Positions 35,934-44,783 of a stretch of 64,000 nucleotides of DNA are shown here, in pieces. The stretch is from contig CAYZMH010000004.1 in assembly GCA_964479445.1 (NCBI GenBank), positions 48,065-112,064 on the forward strand, in the 5' to 3' direction. Within the stretch, counting starts at the first letter, position 1; each line of letters starts with the position of its first letter. A program made the position numbers and the translations under genes. The notes under the pieces are model-generated. The model was not told where the DNA came from. It ran no database searches and worked only from the letters and a program-made list of their open reading frames with translations. The stretch is from CAYZMH01 sp964479445. GTDB taxonomy: Bacteria; Bacteroidota; Bacteroidia; Bacteroidales; GCA-2748055.

Positions 35934-36539
35934 ATGCGACCATTTCGTGTGTTTTCAGTGCAGGATGTAAAAAAACAATTTCCTTCCATGAACCTGATGA
36001 ACCTGGTACGATGGCAGGAAAAAGGGTACATTCTGAAACTGCGTAATCGCTGGTATGCATTTAACGATGCGGAAAGCAGTGAAAACATGGAATGGCTGGC
36101 CGCCAATTTGATCTATTCACCTTCCTATATTAGTTTACACACTGCACTTTCATGGTATAATATAATCCCTGAAATGATCACTACAACCACATCAGTTACT
36201 ACGCGGAAAACAAATCGATTCTCAACCCCACTGGGATTTTTTGATTATCACAGCATTAAACCGGAATTATTTGGATATGGATATGTATTAGAGAATATGG
36301 ATTCCACAGGTAATAGAACAAACAGGAAGATAATGATGGCAACTCCTCAGAAAGCGATCCTGGATTTCTTCTATATCAATAGTTATTATGATACGGAAAA
36401 AGAAATTGAAAACCTCAGATTGAATGAAAAAGAACTTGCAAACATCATTAATCCTGAGTTTTACCAGTATCTTGGAAAGTATCAAAGTCAAGCGCTTGAT
36501 CGAAGAATACGGAAAATGATAAAACTCTATGACCTATGA
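35934..36539 (+). CDS. abiEi: AbiEi-type antitoxin/transcriptional regulator
   Basis: A 201-residue protein from the ATG at 35934; the ATG at 35910 would start only about 11 bases after the predicted transcript start. It has an N-terminal winged-helix region (FSVQDVKKQFPSMN, then VRWQEKGYILKLRNRWYAF), as in AbiEi antitoxins. A longer antitoxin domain follows, with SPSYISLHTALSWYNIIPE and ATPQKAILDFFYI. In the type IV AbiE system this protein represses the operon and counteracts the AbiEii nucleotidyltransferase. Its stop overlaps the start of abiEii by ATGA. It lies directly beside the tRNA relic at the left end of the second island segment. Confidence 0.87.
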   Translation: MRPFRVFSVQDVKKQFPSMNLMNLVRWQEKGYILKLRNRWYAFNDAESSENMEWLAANLIYSPSYISLHTALSWYNIIPEMITTTTSVTTRKTNRFSTPLGFFDYHSIKPELFGYGYVLENMDSTGNRTNRKIMMATPQKAILDFFYINSYYDTEKEIENLRLNEKELANIINPEFYQYLGKYQSQALDRRIRKMIKLYDL

Positions 36540-37339
36540 TAAGTCTTGAAGAAATAAAAACCTTTTACACAGAAGGTCTTCGAATGAATCCGGCTCATTC
36601 CGAATATATGCTGAAAGAGTATTTCCATTATAAGATGCTGGATAAGATTTATTCCGGGGAATATGCTTCAAAAATGAGTTTTATTGGGGGAACGAATCTC
36701 CGCATACTTCATCAGATACAACGATTCAGTGAGGATCTCGACTTTGACTGTTTCAATTTGTCCAGGGAAGAGTTCATGCGCTTAACCAACGAGCTTATTC
36801 ACAAACTCAGACAAGAAGGAATTACAGTTGAAGCCGACGATAAGGAAAAGGATCAAAAGCTGGTTGCATTCAGGAGAAACATTGTTTTTCCCGGATTACT
36901 ATTTGATTTGGGACTTACTGATCACCGGGAGAAAAAACTCCTGATCAAAATCGAATGCGAACCACATAATTATGAGTATGAATTCAAAAAACCTATTATA
37001 CAAAAATTCAATATCTTCACTCAGATTTTCGCTCCTTCACCGGCTATTCTTTTATCAATGAAAACAGGGGCGGTACTTGAAAGAGGTAAGGGCCGGGATT
37101 ATTATGACTTTATTTTCTTATCAGGAAAAACAGAACCAGACTTCGGCTACCTGGAAGCAAAATTCGGAATTCTGAATCATGAACAGTTATATGAAAGAAT
37201 CCTCGAATCCTGTAAAACAACAAACTTTAAAGTAAAATCAAGAGACTTTGAAAAACTGGTATTTGATCCGGTGGAAACAAAGAAAGTGTTGTTTTTTAAG
37301 GAGTACATCCAGCAAAAACTAGAGAGTAATACCAAATAG
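36536..37339 (+). CDS. abiEii: AbiEii/AbiGii nucleotidyltransferase toxin
   Basis: A 267-residue DUF1814-type nucleotidyltransferase. The family motif I is MSFIGGTNLRILHQIQRFSEDLDFD near 45-70, with the GG-T and the two catalytic aspartates. Motif III-like residues are LLIKIECEPHNYE near 140. Further conserved parts are ILLSMKTGAVLERGKGRDYYD near 185-205, with the lysine and the RGKxRDxYD motif. In known AbiE systems the toxin adds nucleotides to tRNA and causes growth arrest on phage infection. Both genes of the pair appear intact, unlike the helicase downstream. Confidence 0.9.
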   Translation: MISLEEIKTFYTEGLRMNPAHSEYMLKEYFHYKMLDKIYSGEYASKMSFIGGTNLRILHQIQRFSEDLDFDCFNLSREEFMRLTNELIHKLRQEGITVEADDKEKDQKLVAFRRNIVFPGLLFDLGLTDHREKKLLIKIECEPHNYEYEFKKPIIQKFNIFTQIFAPSPAILLSMKTGAVLERGKGRDYYDFIFLSGKTEPDFGYLEAKFGILNHEQLYERILESCKTTNFKVKSRDFEKLVFDPVETKKVLFFKEYIQQKLESNTK

Positions 37340-37353
37340 TTAAATCCTCACCC

Positions 37354-37446
37354 ATGCAAAGAAGATTAAAGATAGATAAAGATTTCAAACCGTGTCCGAC
37401 TGAAGACAGGGACGAGAATGATGAGTGGAATAAGATATGGAAATAA
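37354..37446 (+). CDS. Small hypothetical ORF (30 codons)
   Basis: ATG at 37354 gives a 30-residue acidic/basic peptide (MQRRLKIDKDFKPCPTED and then ENDEWNKIWK), overlapping the start of the broken helicase gene by 10 bases in another frame. It lies 14 bases after abiEii. The overlap suggests translational coupling, but I do not recognise it and it may be chance. Confidence 0.35.
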   Translation: MQRRLKIDKDFKPCPTEDRDENDEWNKIWK

Positions 37447-39707
37447 AAAGAGTACCTTATTACAGGAAACCCGGTGATCTTACGGTTGAAGAATGGCAGT
37501 CTGCCCTCAGGAAACAGTACGCCCTTGAGCAGAAATTTAAAATCACAAATATTGGATCCGAGCCCCTCTTTTCAGACTACAAAGTCAATAATCCGGAAAC
37601 CAACAAAACATACAAAGTATCCATCAGGGACAACATCAGCAGCTTCAATTACTGCTCCTGTCCGGATTTCAGAGTGAATACCCTCGGAACATGCAAGCAT
37701 GTGGAATTTGTCCTGCTTAGCAAACTCCGGTTTAAGAAGTACTAAAAACTCATTACTCAATCGCAAAAGAATACATATTCATCCCTGAGTATATACTATG
37801 GCAGGGACCGTTTGATCCGCCTTAAGAAAGCCGACCACATCGACCAGTATACCCGAGAGAAAGAATTCTTTGATGATGAGGGTTTTCTGCAACCCGGGAT
37901 GATCACCGAACTGGATTCCTTTATCAAAGATGCCACCGGTGCGGACCCGGCATTTCGTATTTATCCGGGTGTTTTTAAATTTATCAATGGTCATAAGGAG
38001 GCAAAATCAAGACTGGAAAAGTTGAATGAGATATTCCCGGACGGAAGCAGCAGCAAAATATTCGATGAACTCGTCCGCACCAGGCTTTACCCCTACCAGA
38101 AGGAGGGGTGATTAAAATGCTCAGGGCTGGAAGGGTATTGCTCGCCGATGATATGGGGCTCGGGAAGACCGTTCAAGCCATTGCCGCAGTGGAAGTTTTT
38201 GCCAGGTTCTTTGGGGTATCCCGGGTCCTGATCATATGTCCTACTTCCCTTAAATACCAGTGGAAAAGTGAGATCATGAAATTCACCGGAAGGGAAGCCT
38301 GCATTGTGGAAGGCTTGGTTCACAAAAGAAAGGAACTTTACAGGCAGGATGGTTTCTATAAGATCATCAGCTTTGGGGTGGTACGCAATGATCTGCAATT
38401 GATCGAAGAATGGAATGCCGGGCTTATAATCGTTGATGAGGCCCAGCGGATCAAGAATTGGAAAACAAAAACCGCCCAAATGGTGAAAAAAATCCGCACT
38501 GATTATGCCATTGTCACAACGGGGACTCCACTTGAAAATCGCATCGATGAACTACACTCAATCGTGGAATTCCTAGAAATGTATAAACTGGGACCTCTGT
38601 TTCGTTTTCTGCACAATCACCAGGTCCTGGATGAATCCGGGAAAATGACCGGCTACAGGAATCTTAGAACAATCAAAAAGACCCTTGAGGACATCCTGAT
38701 CAGAAGAACAAAGAGAGAGATCCGGGATCAGCTTCCCGGTAGAATAGATAAGAATTTTTTCGTTGAAATGACCCGGGAACAGTCTGCTGAACACGATGAC
38801 TATTATAATACCGTGGCCCAGCTGGCCAGTAAGTGGATTCGATTAGGATTCCTAGAAGAGGAGGAAAGGCAAATGCTGATGACATGCCTCAATTGTATGC
38901 GCATGGTGGCCGATTCAACCTACATCCTCGATCCCAAAACCAATTACGGGAACAAAGTTCCCGAAATCATGAGCCTTGTCAGGGATCTTATGGAATACAA
39001 AGGGATTAAGCTTGTCATATTTAGCCAGTGGAAAAGGATGTTTGAACTTCTCATCCGGGAATTCAGAAAAACGGATTTGCAGTTACCTGAATGGGGATGT
39101 GCCCGCTATTCAGCGAAAAAAGATCATAGAGCAATTTCATGAGGATAAGAACCTCCGTGTATTCCTTTCCACTGATGCCGGAGGAGTCGGGGTGAACCTA
39201 CAAAAGGCAAACATCCTGATAAACATCGATTTACCCTGGAACCCGGCAGTACTTGAACAACGGATCGGCAGGATATACCGGCTTGGGCAAAAAAATAAGA
39301 TCCAGGTGTTCAATTTCATTTCCGCATATTCCATTGAGCACGGCATTTTTCATCTGCTTGAATTCAAAAAAACTGTTTTTGCCGGAGTACTGGAAGAACA
39401 TGGAGAGGACAAGGTAATGATTGAGGGATTCATGAAGTCGGTTCAGAACATGCTCAACGTGAATCTCGGTCAGGGAGACAGTAGCTTGCCAAAATACACT
39501 CAGGAAAGGGATGAGGTTTTGCAGGTGGCTGAATAAAATACAGTCCTTGAAAAGGTTCAGATAGAAAATCATGTACCCAATGAAAAAAACATAAGTCCGC
39601 AAAAACAAAGATTTGCGGGAAATTCATTGCCGGTCCCAAAAACGGGATTTCAAGGCAGAATCAGGAAATGGTTTAAATCTGTGCTGTCGTTGTTTAAGCA
39701 TTCCTGA
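37437..39707 (+). pseudogene. SWIM zinc-finger SNF2-family helicase, broken by stops and frameshifts
   Basis: Joined across frames this encodes a SNF2/Rad54-like DNA translocase. A SWIM zinc finger is near residues 80-97 (CSCPDFRVNTLGTCKH). A linker with FFDDEGFLQPGM follows, then helicase motif I (LLADDMGLGKT), motif II (IIVDEAQRIKN), TTGTPLENR, and motifs V-VI (STDAGGVGVNLQ, EQRIGRIYRLGQ). Lesions seen: in-frame TAA at 37743-37745; loss of one base in the G run near 38104, where YQKEG should continue VIKMLRAG in the next frame; a second frameshift near 39080, where FRKTDLQ should continue into YLNGDVPAIQRKK; and in-frame TAA at 39534-39536 followed by a plausible C-terminus to 39707. Two nonsense codons and two frameshifts argue against simple sequencing error. 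Confidence 0.82.
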
Positions 39708-39796
39708 TTAACATTAGGAAAGATGAGAACACTTCGTCTGCTGATGTTTTATACGTGTGTAACCCATAACTTGTTTATTCAAATGTTTATCCCAAC

Positions 39797-39836
39797 AAAA
39801 AACCAACCAGTCGGATCTTACTCCAAGTGGTTGGTT
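39797..39836 (-). terminator. Rho-independent terminator of the CAT-anticodon tRNA
   Basis: Perfect 9-bp arms AACCAACCA and TGGTTGGTT, with a TTTTTT tail on the minus strand. It starts 8 bases after the tRNA 3' end. Confidence 0.82.
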
Positions 39837-39844
39837 ATCAACTG

Positions 39845-39918
39845 TGGGCCCAGCTGGGCTCGAACCAGCGACCCCCTGATTATGAGTCAGGTGCTCTAAC
39901 CAGCTGAGCTATGGGCCC
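39845..39918 (-). tRNA. tRNA with anticodon CAT (elongator Met or Ile2)
   Basis: Complete cloverleaf on the minus strand: acceptor GGGCCCA/TGGGCCC, D arm GCTC/GAGC, anticodon stem CCTGA/TCAGG with loop CTCATAA, T arm GCTGG/CCAGC with TTCGAGC. The discriminator is A and CCA is not encoded. CAT may be read as Met, or as Ile if the first base is lysidine-modified; sequence alone does not settle it here. A -7 like TAAATTTTG precedes it. It is the intact member of three related sequences and marks the right end of the island. Confidence 0.93.
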
Positions 39919-40126
39919 TGTCAAAATTTACCGGGATGCAATATTACACATTTTCACGCTATCAAGCAACAATTGAAGCGGTGAATCGAAGGAAGTCAGA
40001 CGGGTAGAAGAGTGAAACAGCAGGCGCCGGGGAATAATTCCCGGTGATTTCCCTGCAGCGGGGTTTGAATTGAAGGGAGTTTTATTAATTTTAAAAATCT
40101 GTACCCGATTTTAACCTTTTCCTGAC

Positions 40127-41581
40127 ATGAAGAAAACGCTTATCCTGTTTCTTGCCTGGTTCTTTGTTATTCCTGCCTATACTCAATACGTGGATTCCGG
40201 GGCCCTGGAGAAACACGTTACTTACCTGGCTTCTGACTCCCTGCTGGGCCGAGGCTTTGGGACCGAGCAGGGGCAGATTGCTTCCGGGTATATAGCCGCT
40301 CAGTTTGAAAAAGCCGGTATTCAACCCCTTCTCGACAGCTATTTCGATCCGTTCGATTACCGCACATCCACCCTTAATATCAGGGGGCGCAATGTGGTGG
40401 GTCTTATACCGGGAAGCGACCCGGAATTGAAGAAGGAGTTCATTGTTTTGGGTGCCCACTATGACCACGTGGGGTGGGAGCTCAGCAACGGGGATACGAT
40501 CGTCTACAACGGGGCCGATGATAATGCGTCCGGAACGGCTTCCATCATCGAGATCGGCAGGTACCTATCCGAAAACCGCGACGCCCTCAGTCGGAGCGTG
40601 ATCCTGATCGCGTTTGACGGGGAGGAGACCGGACTGATCGGATCGCGGAATTTTATGAAAGACTCGTTGGTTCCCCCGGAATCGATCAAAGCGATGTTCA
40701 GCCTGGATATGGTCGGTATGTATCACACCCACGGGGGAGTTGAGTTGAACGGACTTGAATTGATCACATCCCACGAACAGCTCCTTGAAAAGGCTACGAG
40801 CCAGGTGGATATTAACCTGGCAAAGGTGAATGGCAACGTACCGTATCGAACCGATACGGCCCCGTTTGCCTCCCGGGGTATTCCTTCAATCCATGTCTTT
40901 ACAGGAACCGAATCGCCCTACCATGAGCCCGAGGACGACAGCGACCTGCTGGAATATGACGGCATGGCCCTAATCAATGATTTTCTCATTGAGCTGACCC
41001 TTTTGCTGGCCAATGAACCTGAGATACCGTATGACCAATCCCTGGAAGAAGCCCGCGAGGGGAAGAGCATGAAAATTTTCCATGCAGGCGTTCGGCTTAA
41101 TACCGGGGGCAGTCACCACAACTACCCGGAAGAGTTTTTCAAAGCCAACGGGGTCTTTGCCGGGGGCGCCGGATTTTTTATCCAGACCCGCATTGCCCAG
41201 TTCCTTTCTATCCAGCCTGAAGTGCTATACGAACTCCAGGGGAGTAAGCACGAACAGGGCACCCTGCGGACCCACTCCGTTACGACACCCGTAAGCCTGA
41301 TGCTCACCACCCCGGATCCCGCGAATACCGGTTTTCGTTCCTTCCTCCAGTTCGGGGGATATTATAGCTATGCCTTCCACGGAACGATTGACGGGGAGCA
41401 GTTTGAATTCGGGGATACCTTTAACGAGCAGGAGTTCGGGTTGCTTTTCGGAATCGGTGTGGAAGCCGATTTTATGCGTGTAAGCGTTCTGTTCAAGCGC
41501 GCCATCACCGATTTTACCACCGAAACCGCCGTTCCGGTTAAACCGGTTGCAACCTTTTACTCCCTCGCCTATGTCTTTTAA
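40127..41581 (+). CDS. M28 family zinc aminopeptidase fused to an outer-membrane beta-barrel domain
   Basis: A 484-residue exported protein. After a signal peptide (to about PAYTQ), residues 20-300 form an M28 metallopeptidase. The metal ligands are in GAHYDHVG (His), NGADDNASGTAS (bridging Asp), FDGEETGLIGS (catalytic Glu-Glu), SLDMVGM (Asp) and a C-terminal histidine in PYHEPEDD. From about 325 the sequence changes to a porin-like barrel: FHAGVRLNTGGSHHNYP, FFIQTRIAQFLSIQPEVLYEL, FLQFGGYYSYAF, with a final strand ending FYSLAYVF. This implies an enzyme anchored in the outer membrane by its own small barrel. Such a fusion is uncommon, and nothing suggests a chance join, since the frame is continuous. 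Confidence 0.85.
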   Translation: MKKTLILFLAWFFVIPAYTQYVDSGALEKHVTYLASDSLLGRGFGTEQGQIASGYIAAQFEKAGIQPLLDSYFDPFDYRTSTLNIRGRNVVGLIPGSDPELKKEFIVLGAHYDHVGWELSNGDTIVYNGADDNASGTASIIEIGRYLSENRDALSRSVILIAFDGEETGLIGSRNFMKDSLVPPESIKAMFSLDMVGMYHTHGGVELNGLELITSHEQLLEKATSQVDINLAKVNGNVPYRTDTAPFASRGIPSIHVFTGTESPYHEPEDDSDLLEYDGMALINDFLIELTLLLANEPEIPYDQSLEEAREGKSMKIFHAGVRLNTGGSHHNYPEEFFKANGVFAGGAGFFIQTRIAQFLSIQPEVLYELQGSKHEQGTLRTHSVTTPVSLMLTTPDPANTGFRSFLQFGGYYSYAFHGTIDGEQFEFGDTFNEQEFGLLFGIGVEADFMRVSVLFKRAITDFTTETAVPVKPVATFYSLAYVF

Positions 41582-41647
41582 AGGATACGATACATTTAAT
41601 ACCTCACATACTATTTTTATAACGGATGAACATTTAATCCTAACAAC

Positions 41648-42076
41648 ATGAAAAAAACAAGTTTTGTACCCCTGCTTTTCACTGCATTGATGGTGTTCGC
41701 GCTTTCCGGATGTGAACAAGATGCCAATACCCTGCTGACTGACGGTGTATGGACATTTGAGGATATGACTACCGACAGCGAAAATGAAAACACCCAGTCC
41801 CTCATCGCCTTTGCCAAGGCGTTGATGACCGATGCAACCCTGGAGTTTTCCGGGGACGGTACTTATATTATGACCTCCCCGTTGTCAGACAATCCCAGCA
41901 CCGGAACCTGGACGTTGGTGGGTGAGGATCAGCTCACTATGACCCCCGACGGGGATGAGCTTGCATCCACTGGCAATATTGAAACACTTACCCAGGACAA
42001 GCTCTCTTACCTGGAGACCTTCGTGGATGAACAACAGAATAGCTACACCACGAAAACGATCTGGGTGCGCGAGTAG
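41648..42076 (+). CDS. Lipocalin-like small lipoprotein
   Basis: A 142-residue lipoprotein. The signal MKKTSFVPLLFTALMVFAL ends at SGC, with the lipidated cysteine near 22. The mature part (LLTDGVWTFEDMTTDSE, LEFSGDGTYIM, STGTWTLVGEDQLTM) has the alternating-strand pattern of lipocalin-like DUF4923/DUF5004-type proteins in this phylum, which are often found with SGxW-type openings. No function is known. It follows the peptidase by 66 bases and may be co-transcribed. Confidence 0.75.
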   Translation: MKKTSFVPLLFTALMVFALSGCEQDANTLLTDGVWTFEDMTTDSENENTQSLIAFAKALMTDATLEFSGDGTYIMTSPLSDNPSTGTWTLVGEDQLTMTPDGDELASTGNIETLTQDKLSYLETFVDEQQNSYTTKTIWVRE

Positions 42077-42176
42077 AAGATCCCACTTTGCATGGCAGCG
42101 CGAACAGGCCGGGAAATTTGTTTCGCATGTTGTTGTTTATTCCACGAAAGCCAGCGAGGTGAAGGGATAGCACGAA

Positions 42177-42923
42177 TCAGATTCTTGGCAATACATTGCT
42201 GATCAATCCGATCACATTTCCCACGTTGGTTTGGAAGATCTCCAGGACTGATTCCCATGTTACGGGATCCTCCTCATCGTTCCAACTATCGTAGTCGGTG
42301 CTTATGGCAATGGCGGCATAGGGAATGCCCAGTTCGTTGGACAGGATCGCCTCGGGGGCGGTGGACATGTTGATGATATCGGCGCCCCAGAGCCGGAACA
42401 TTTTCGATTCGGCCCGGGTGGAGAAACGGGGCCCCTCGATGGTGATCACCGTTCCGTTGCGGTGGTAAGACAGATTCATTGCTTCTGCTTCATTCCCGAG
42501 CAATCGCCGCAGGTGATCATCGAACGGATCGGGCATGGGGGTGTGTTTCAGCTTACCGGGTTCGAATTCACCATGGAAGGTGTTGGCCCTGAATTTTGTG
42601 AAATCGATGAATTGATTGGGAAAGATGATATGTCCGCGATCGATCTCCTGCCGGAGGCTGCCGCATGCAGTGGTAGCAAGAATATGAGTACATTCCAGCT
42701 CCCTGATTGCCCAGATATTTGCCCGGTTGTTCACATGGCTTGGGGGGATGGTGTGGTTCCGGCCGTGACGGGAGAGGATCATCACCTCTACGTCGTTTAT
42801 TTTTCCGGAATAGAACGATGAACTGGGTTCTCCGAAAGGGGTGTTTACCGTTACCCGCTCCGAGTCTTTCAACAGATCGGGATTTTCAAACCCCGATCCT
42901 CCTATAATGGCAATGCGCTTCAT
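42177..42923 (-). CDS. mtnP: S-methyl-5'-thioadenosine phosphorylase
   Basis: A 248-residue cytoplasmic enzyme of the purine nucleoside phosphorylase/MtnP family. It phosphorolyses methylthioadenosine, a by-product of polyamine and quorum-signal synthesis, to adenine and methylthioribose 1-phosphate. Motifs are IAIIGGSGFENP (1-15), SRHGRNHTIPPS with phosphate-binding residues near 50-60, THILATTACGSL near 85, EGPRFSTRAE near 170, and INMSTAPEAILSNELGIPYA near 190. The start ATG (42921-42923) sits just beside the assembly gap. mtnA, whose product is the next enzyme in the pathway, lies upstream on the same strand, so they are an operon. Confidence 0.93.
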   Translation of the reverse strand: MKRIAIIGGSGFENPDLLKDSERVTVNTPFGEPSSSFYSGKINDVEVMILSRHGRNHTIPPSHVNNRANIWAIRELECTHILATTACGSLRQEIDRGHIIFPNQFIDFTKFRANTFHGEFEPGKLKHTPMPDPFDDHLRRLLGNEAEAMNLSYHRNGTVITIEGPRFSTRAESKMFRLWGADIINMSTAPEAILSNELGIPYAAIAISTDYDSWNDEEDPVTWESVLEIFQTNVGNVIGLISNVLPRI

Positions 42924-42927
42924 TCGT

Positions 42928-43027
42928 NNNNNNNNNNNNNNNNNNNNNNNNNNNNNNNNNNNNNNNNNNNNNNNNNNNNNNNNNNNNNNNNNNNNNNNNN
43001 NNNNNNNNNNNNNNNNNNNNNNNNNNN
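42928..43027. other. 100-N assembly gap between mtnA and mtnP
   Basis: Unlike the other two gaps, the flanks share no repeat, so real DNA of unknown length is missing. It removes the last residues and stop codon of mtnA and the mtnA-mtnP spacer. Confidence 0.85.
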
Positions 43028-44108
43028 CGATTTCCACAGGATTGGCCCGGCAGGTGCCCTTTTCTGTGATCAGCGCTGTGATCAACCGGGCCGGGGTCAC
43101 ATCGAATCCCGGGTTAAGGGCGGGGCTCCCGGTTGGGGTAAGGGTGATCCTGCGGATCGATTTCGATTTTTCGTCCCAGCCTTCCAGGGTTTTCACTTCG
43201 CCGGCATCCCGCTCTTCGATCGGAACCTGTTTCAGGCCATCCTCCAGATGCGGATCAATGCTTGAGGTAGGCAGCGCCACGTAGAACGGCACCCTGTTAT
43301 CGCTCGCGGACAGGGCTTTCAAATAGGTGCCGATCTTGTTGGTTACATCCCCGCCGCGGGTGGTGCGGTCACTTCCCACCAGCACCATGTCCACCTTTCC
43401 ATGCTGCATGAGGTGTCCCCCGGCGTTATCGGTAATAACCGTATGGGGAACGCCATGCTCGCCCAGCTCAAATGCAGTGAGTCGTGCCCCCTGGTTACGC
43501 GGCCGGGTCTCGTCCACCCACAAATGGAGGGGTATACCCTGGTCGTGTGCCAGGTAGATGGGTGCCGTGGCTGTTCCGTAATCGATACAGGCCAGCCACC
43601 CGGCGTTGCAATGGGTGAGAATATTGACGGGCCGGCCGGTTTTTTCGTACACCTTTCGGATCAGGGGGAGTCCGTATTCCCCTATCCTGCGGCTGTTTTC
43701 CCGTTCCTTTTCCAGCAGATCAAGCGAGGCGTTCAGACTCTTTTCCACGGCTTCCATGCGGAAGGTTGCCGTATTGGTTATCTCAACAACCTTCTCGAGT
43801 GCTGCAACCAGGTTTACTGCCGTGGGGCGTGCGGAACCGATCTTTTTTGCTGCCTTATCAATCTCCTTCTTCCAGGTCCCGGCACCTGCATGCAGGGCTG
43901 ACAGGTAGATCCCAAATGCAGCCGTGACGCCGATCAGCGGGGCACCGCGAACTGTCATGCCCTTTATGGCGTTGTATACATCAAGAGAGGATTGCAGGGC
44001 CTTTGTCCGAAACCGGAAAGGCAGCTGAGTCTGGTCAATGACCTGTACCTGCTGTGGGTTCTGTTCATCCAGCCAGATGGTTTCGTAATGGGTGCCCGCG
44101 ATATTCAT
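43028..44108 (-). CDS. mtnA: S-methyl-5-thioribose-1-phosphate isomerase, 3' end lost in the gap
   Basis: MtnA converts methylthioribose 1-phosphate to methylthioribulose 1-phosphate in methionine salvage. The start at 44106-44108 (MNIAGTHYETIWLDEQ) is preferred over an upstream extension that lies under the divergent HAD gene's leader. About 360 residues are visible. They include the family signatures MTVRGAPLIGVTAAFG near 48, NILTHCNAGWLACIDYG near 155-170 with the catalytic cysteine, DETRPRNQGARLTAFEL near 195, and VGSDRTTRGGDVTNKIGT with the catalytic aspartate near 240. The visible end (ALITEKGTCRANPVEI) is within some 10-20 residues of a normal C-terminus, so only a short tail is missing. 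Confidence 0.9.
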
Positions 44109-44150
44109 GGAATCCTTTCTTACCTTTGAACAGAACGAAAATACGAACAA

Positions 44151-44777
44151 ATGGTAAAAAATACTGCATTAAAGAATATTCTTTTCGACCTGGGCGGGGT
44201 AATCCTGGACCTGGATGTGCCGGCAACCCTGCAGGGATTCTACAACCTGGATTTTCCGGCCGGTTTACTACAGTATCCCGAAAACTATGAAACCGATGTC
44301 TTTTTCAGGTACGAGACCGGGATGATCGACAGCGAGGAATTCAGGAATGAGATCCGCCGCATTTCGGGCAGGGCTTTCAGTGATGAGGAGTTTGACCGGG
44401 TCTGGATGGCCATGCTGGCGGGGGTGTCGCAGCGGACCGTTAATCTTTTAAAAGCGCTCTCGTCCCGTTATGATCTCTATGTGCTCAGCAATACGTGTCC
44501 GTTACACATCGCCCGTTTTGAGCAAATATTTGCCGATGCGGTGGGAAAAACCATGGGGGAGATGTTTGTCAAAACATACTACAGCTATCAGACCGGCTAT
44601 CACAAGCCTGATCCGGCTGCTTTTAACCATGTAATACGGGATGCCGGCATCGATCCGCGGGAAACCCTCTTCCTGGATGATAATATTCACAATGTGAAAG
44701 CTGCCAAGCAACTGGGATTTCACGCCATTCACATATCGGAATACGTCCAGTTGGAGAAGGTGGGATTTGACCTGTAA
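44151..44777 (+). CDS. HAD superfamily hydrolase (HAD-IA, YihX-like sugar-phosphatase type)
   Basis: A 208-residue cytoplasmic phosphatase of the haloacid dehalogenase superfamily. Motif I is ILFDLGGVILDLD near 11-20 (nucleophile and acid Asp). Motif II is VLSNTCPLHI near 112, motif III lysine is in GYHKPDPAAF near 148, and motif IV is FLDDNIHNVKAA near 172. The helical cap between motifs I and II is the short type of HAD-IA members related to glucose-1-phosphate phosphatase. It starts 42 bases from divergent mtnA and ends 6 bases from the convergent GH65 gene. The motif-I signature FDLGGV argues against beta-phosphoglucomutase (usually FDLDGV). The substrate is open. Confidence 0.87.
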   Translation: MVKNTALKNILFDLGGVILDLDVPATLQGFYNLDFPAGLLQYPENYETDVFFRYETGMIDSEEFRNEIRRISGRAFSDEEFDRVWMAMLAGVSQRTVNLLKALSSRYDLYVLSNTCPLHIARFEQIFADAVGKTMGEMFVKTYYSYQTGYHKPDPAAFNHVIRDAGIDPRETLFLDDNIHNVKAAKQLGFHAIHISEYVQLEKVGFDL

Positions 44778-44783
44778 AAGGGG

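Noticed and set aside
31100..39844. Integrase or transposase for the island
   Set aside because: No tyrosine or serine recombinase motif and no transposase-like ORF was found in either segment, so none is annotated.
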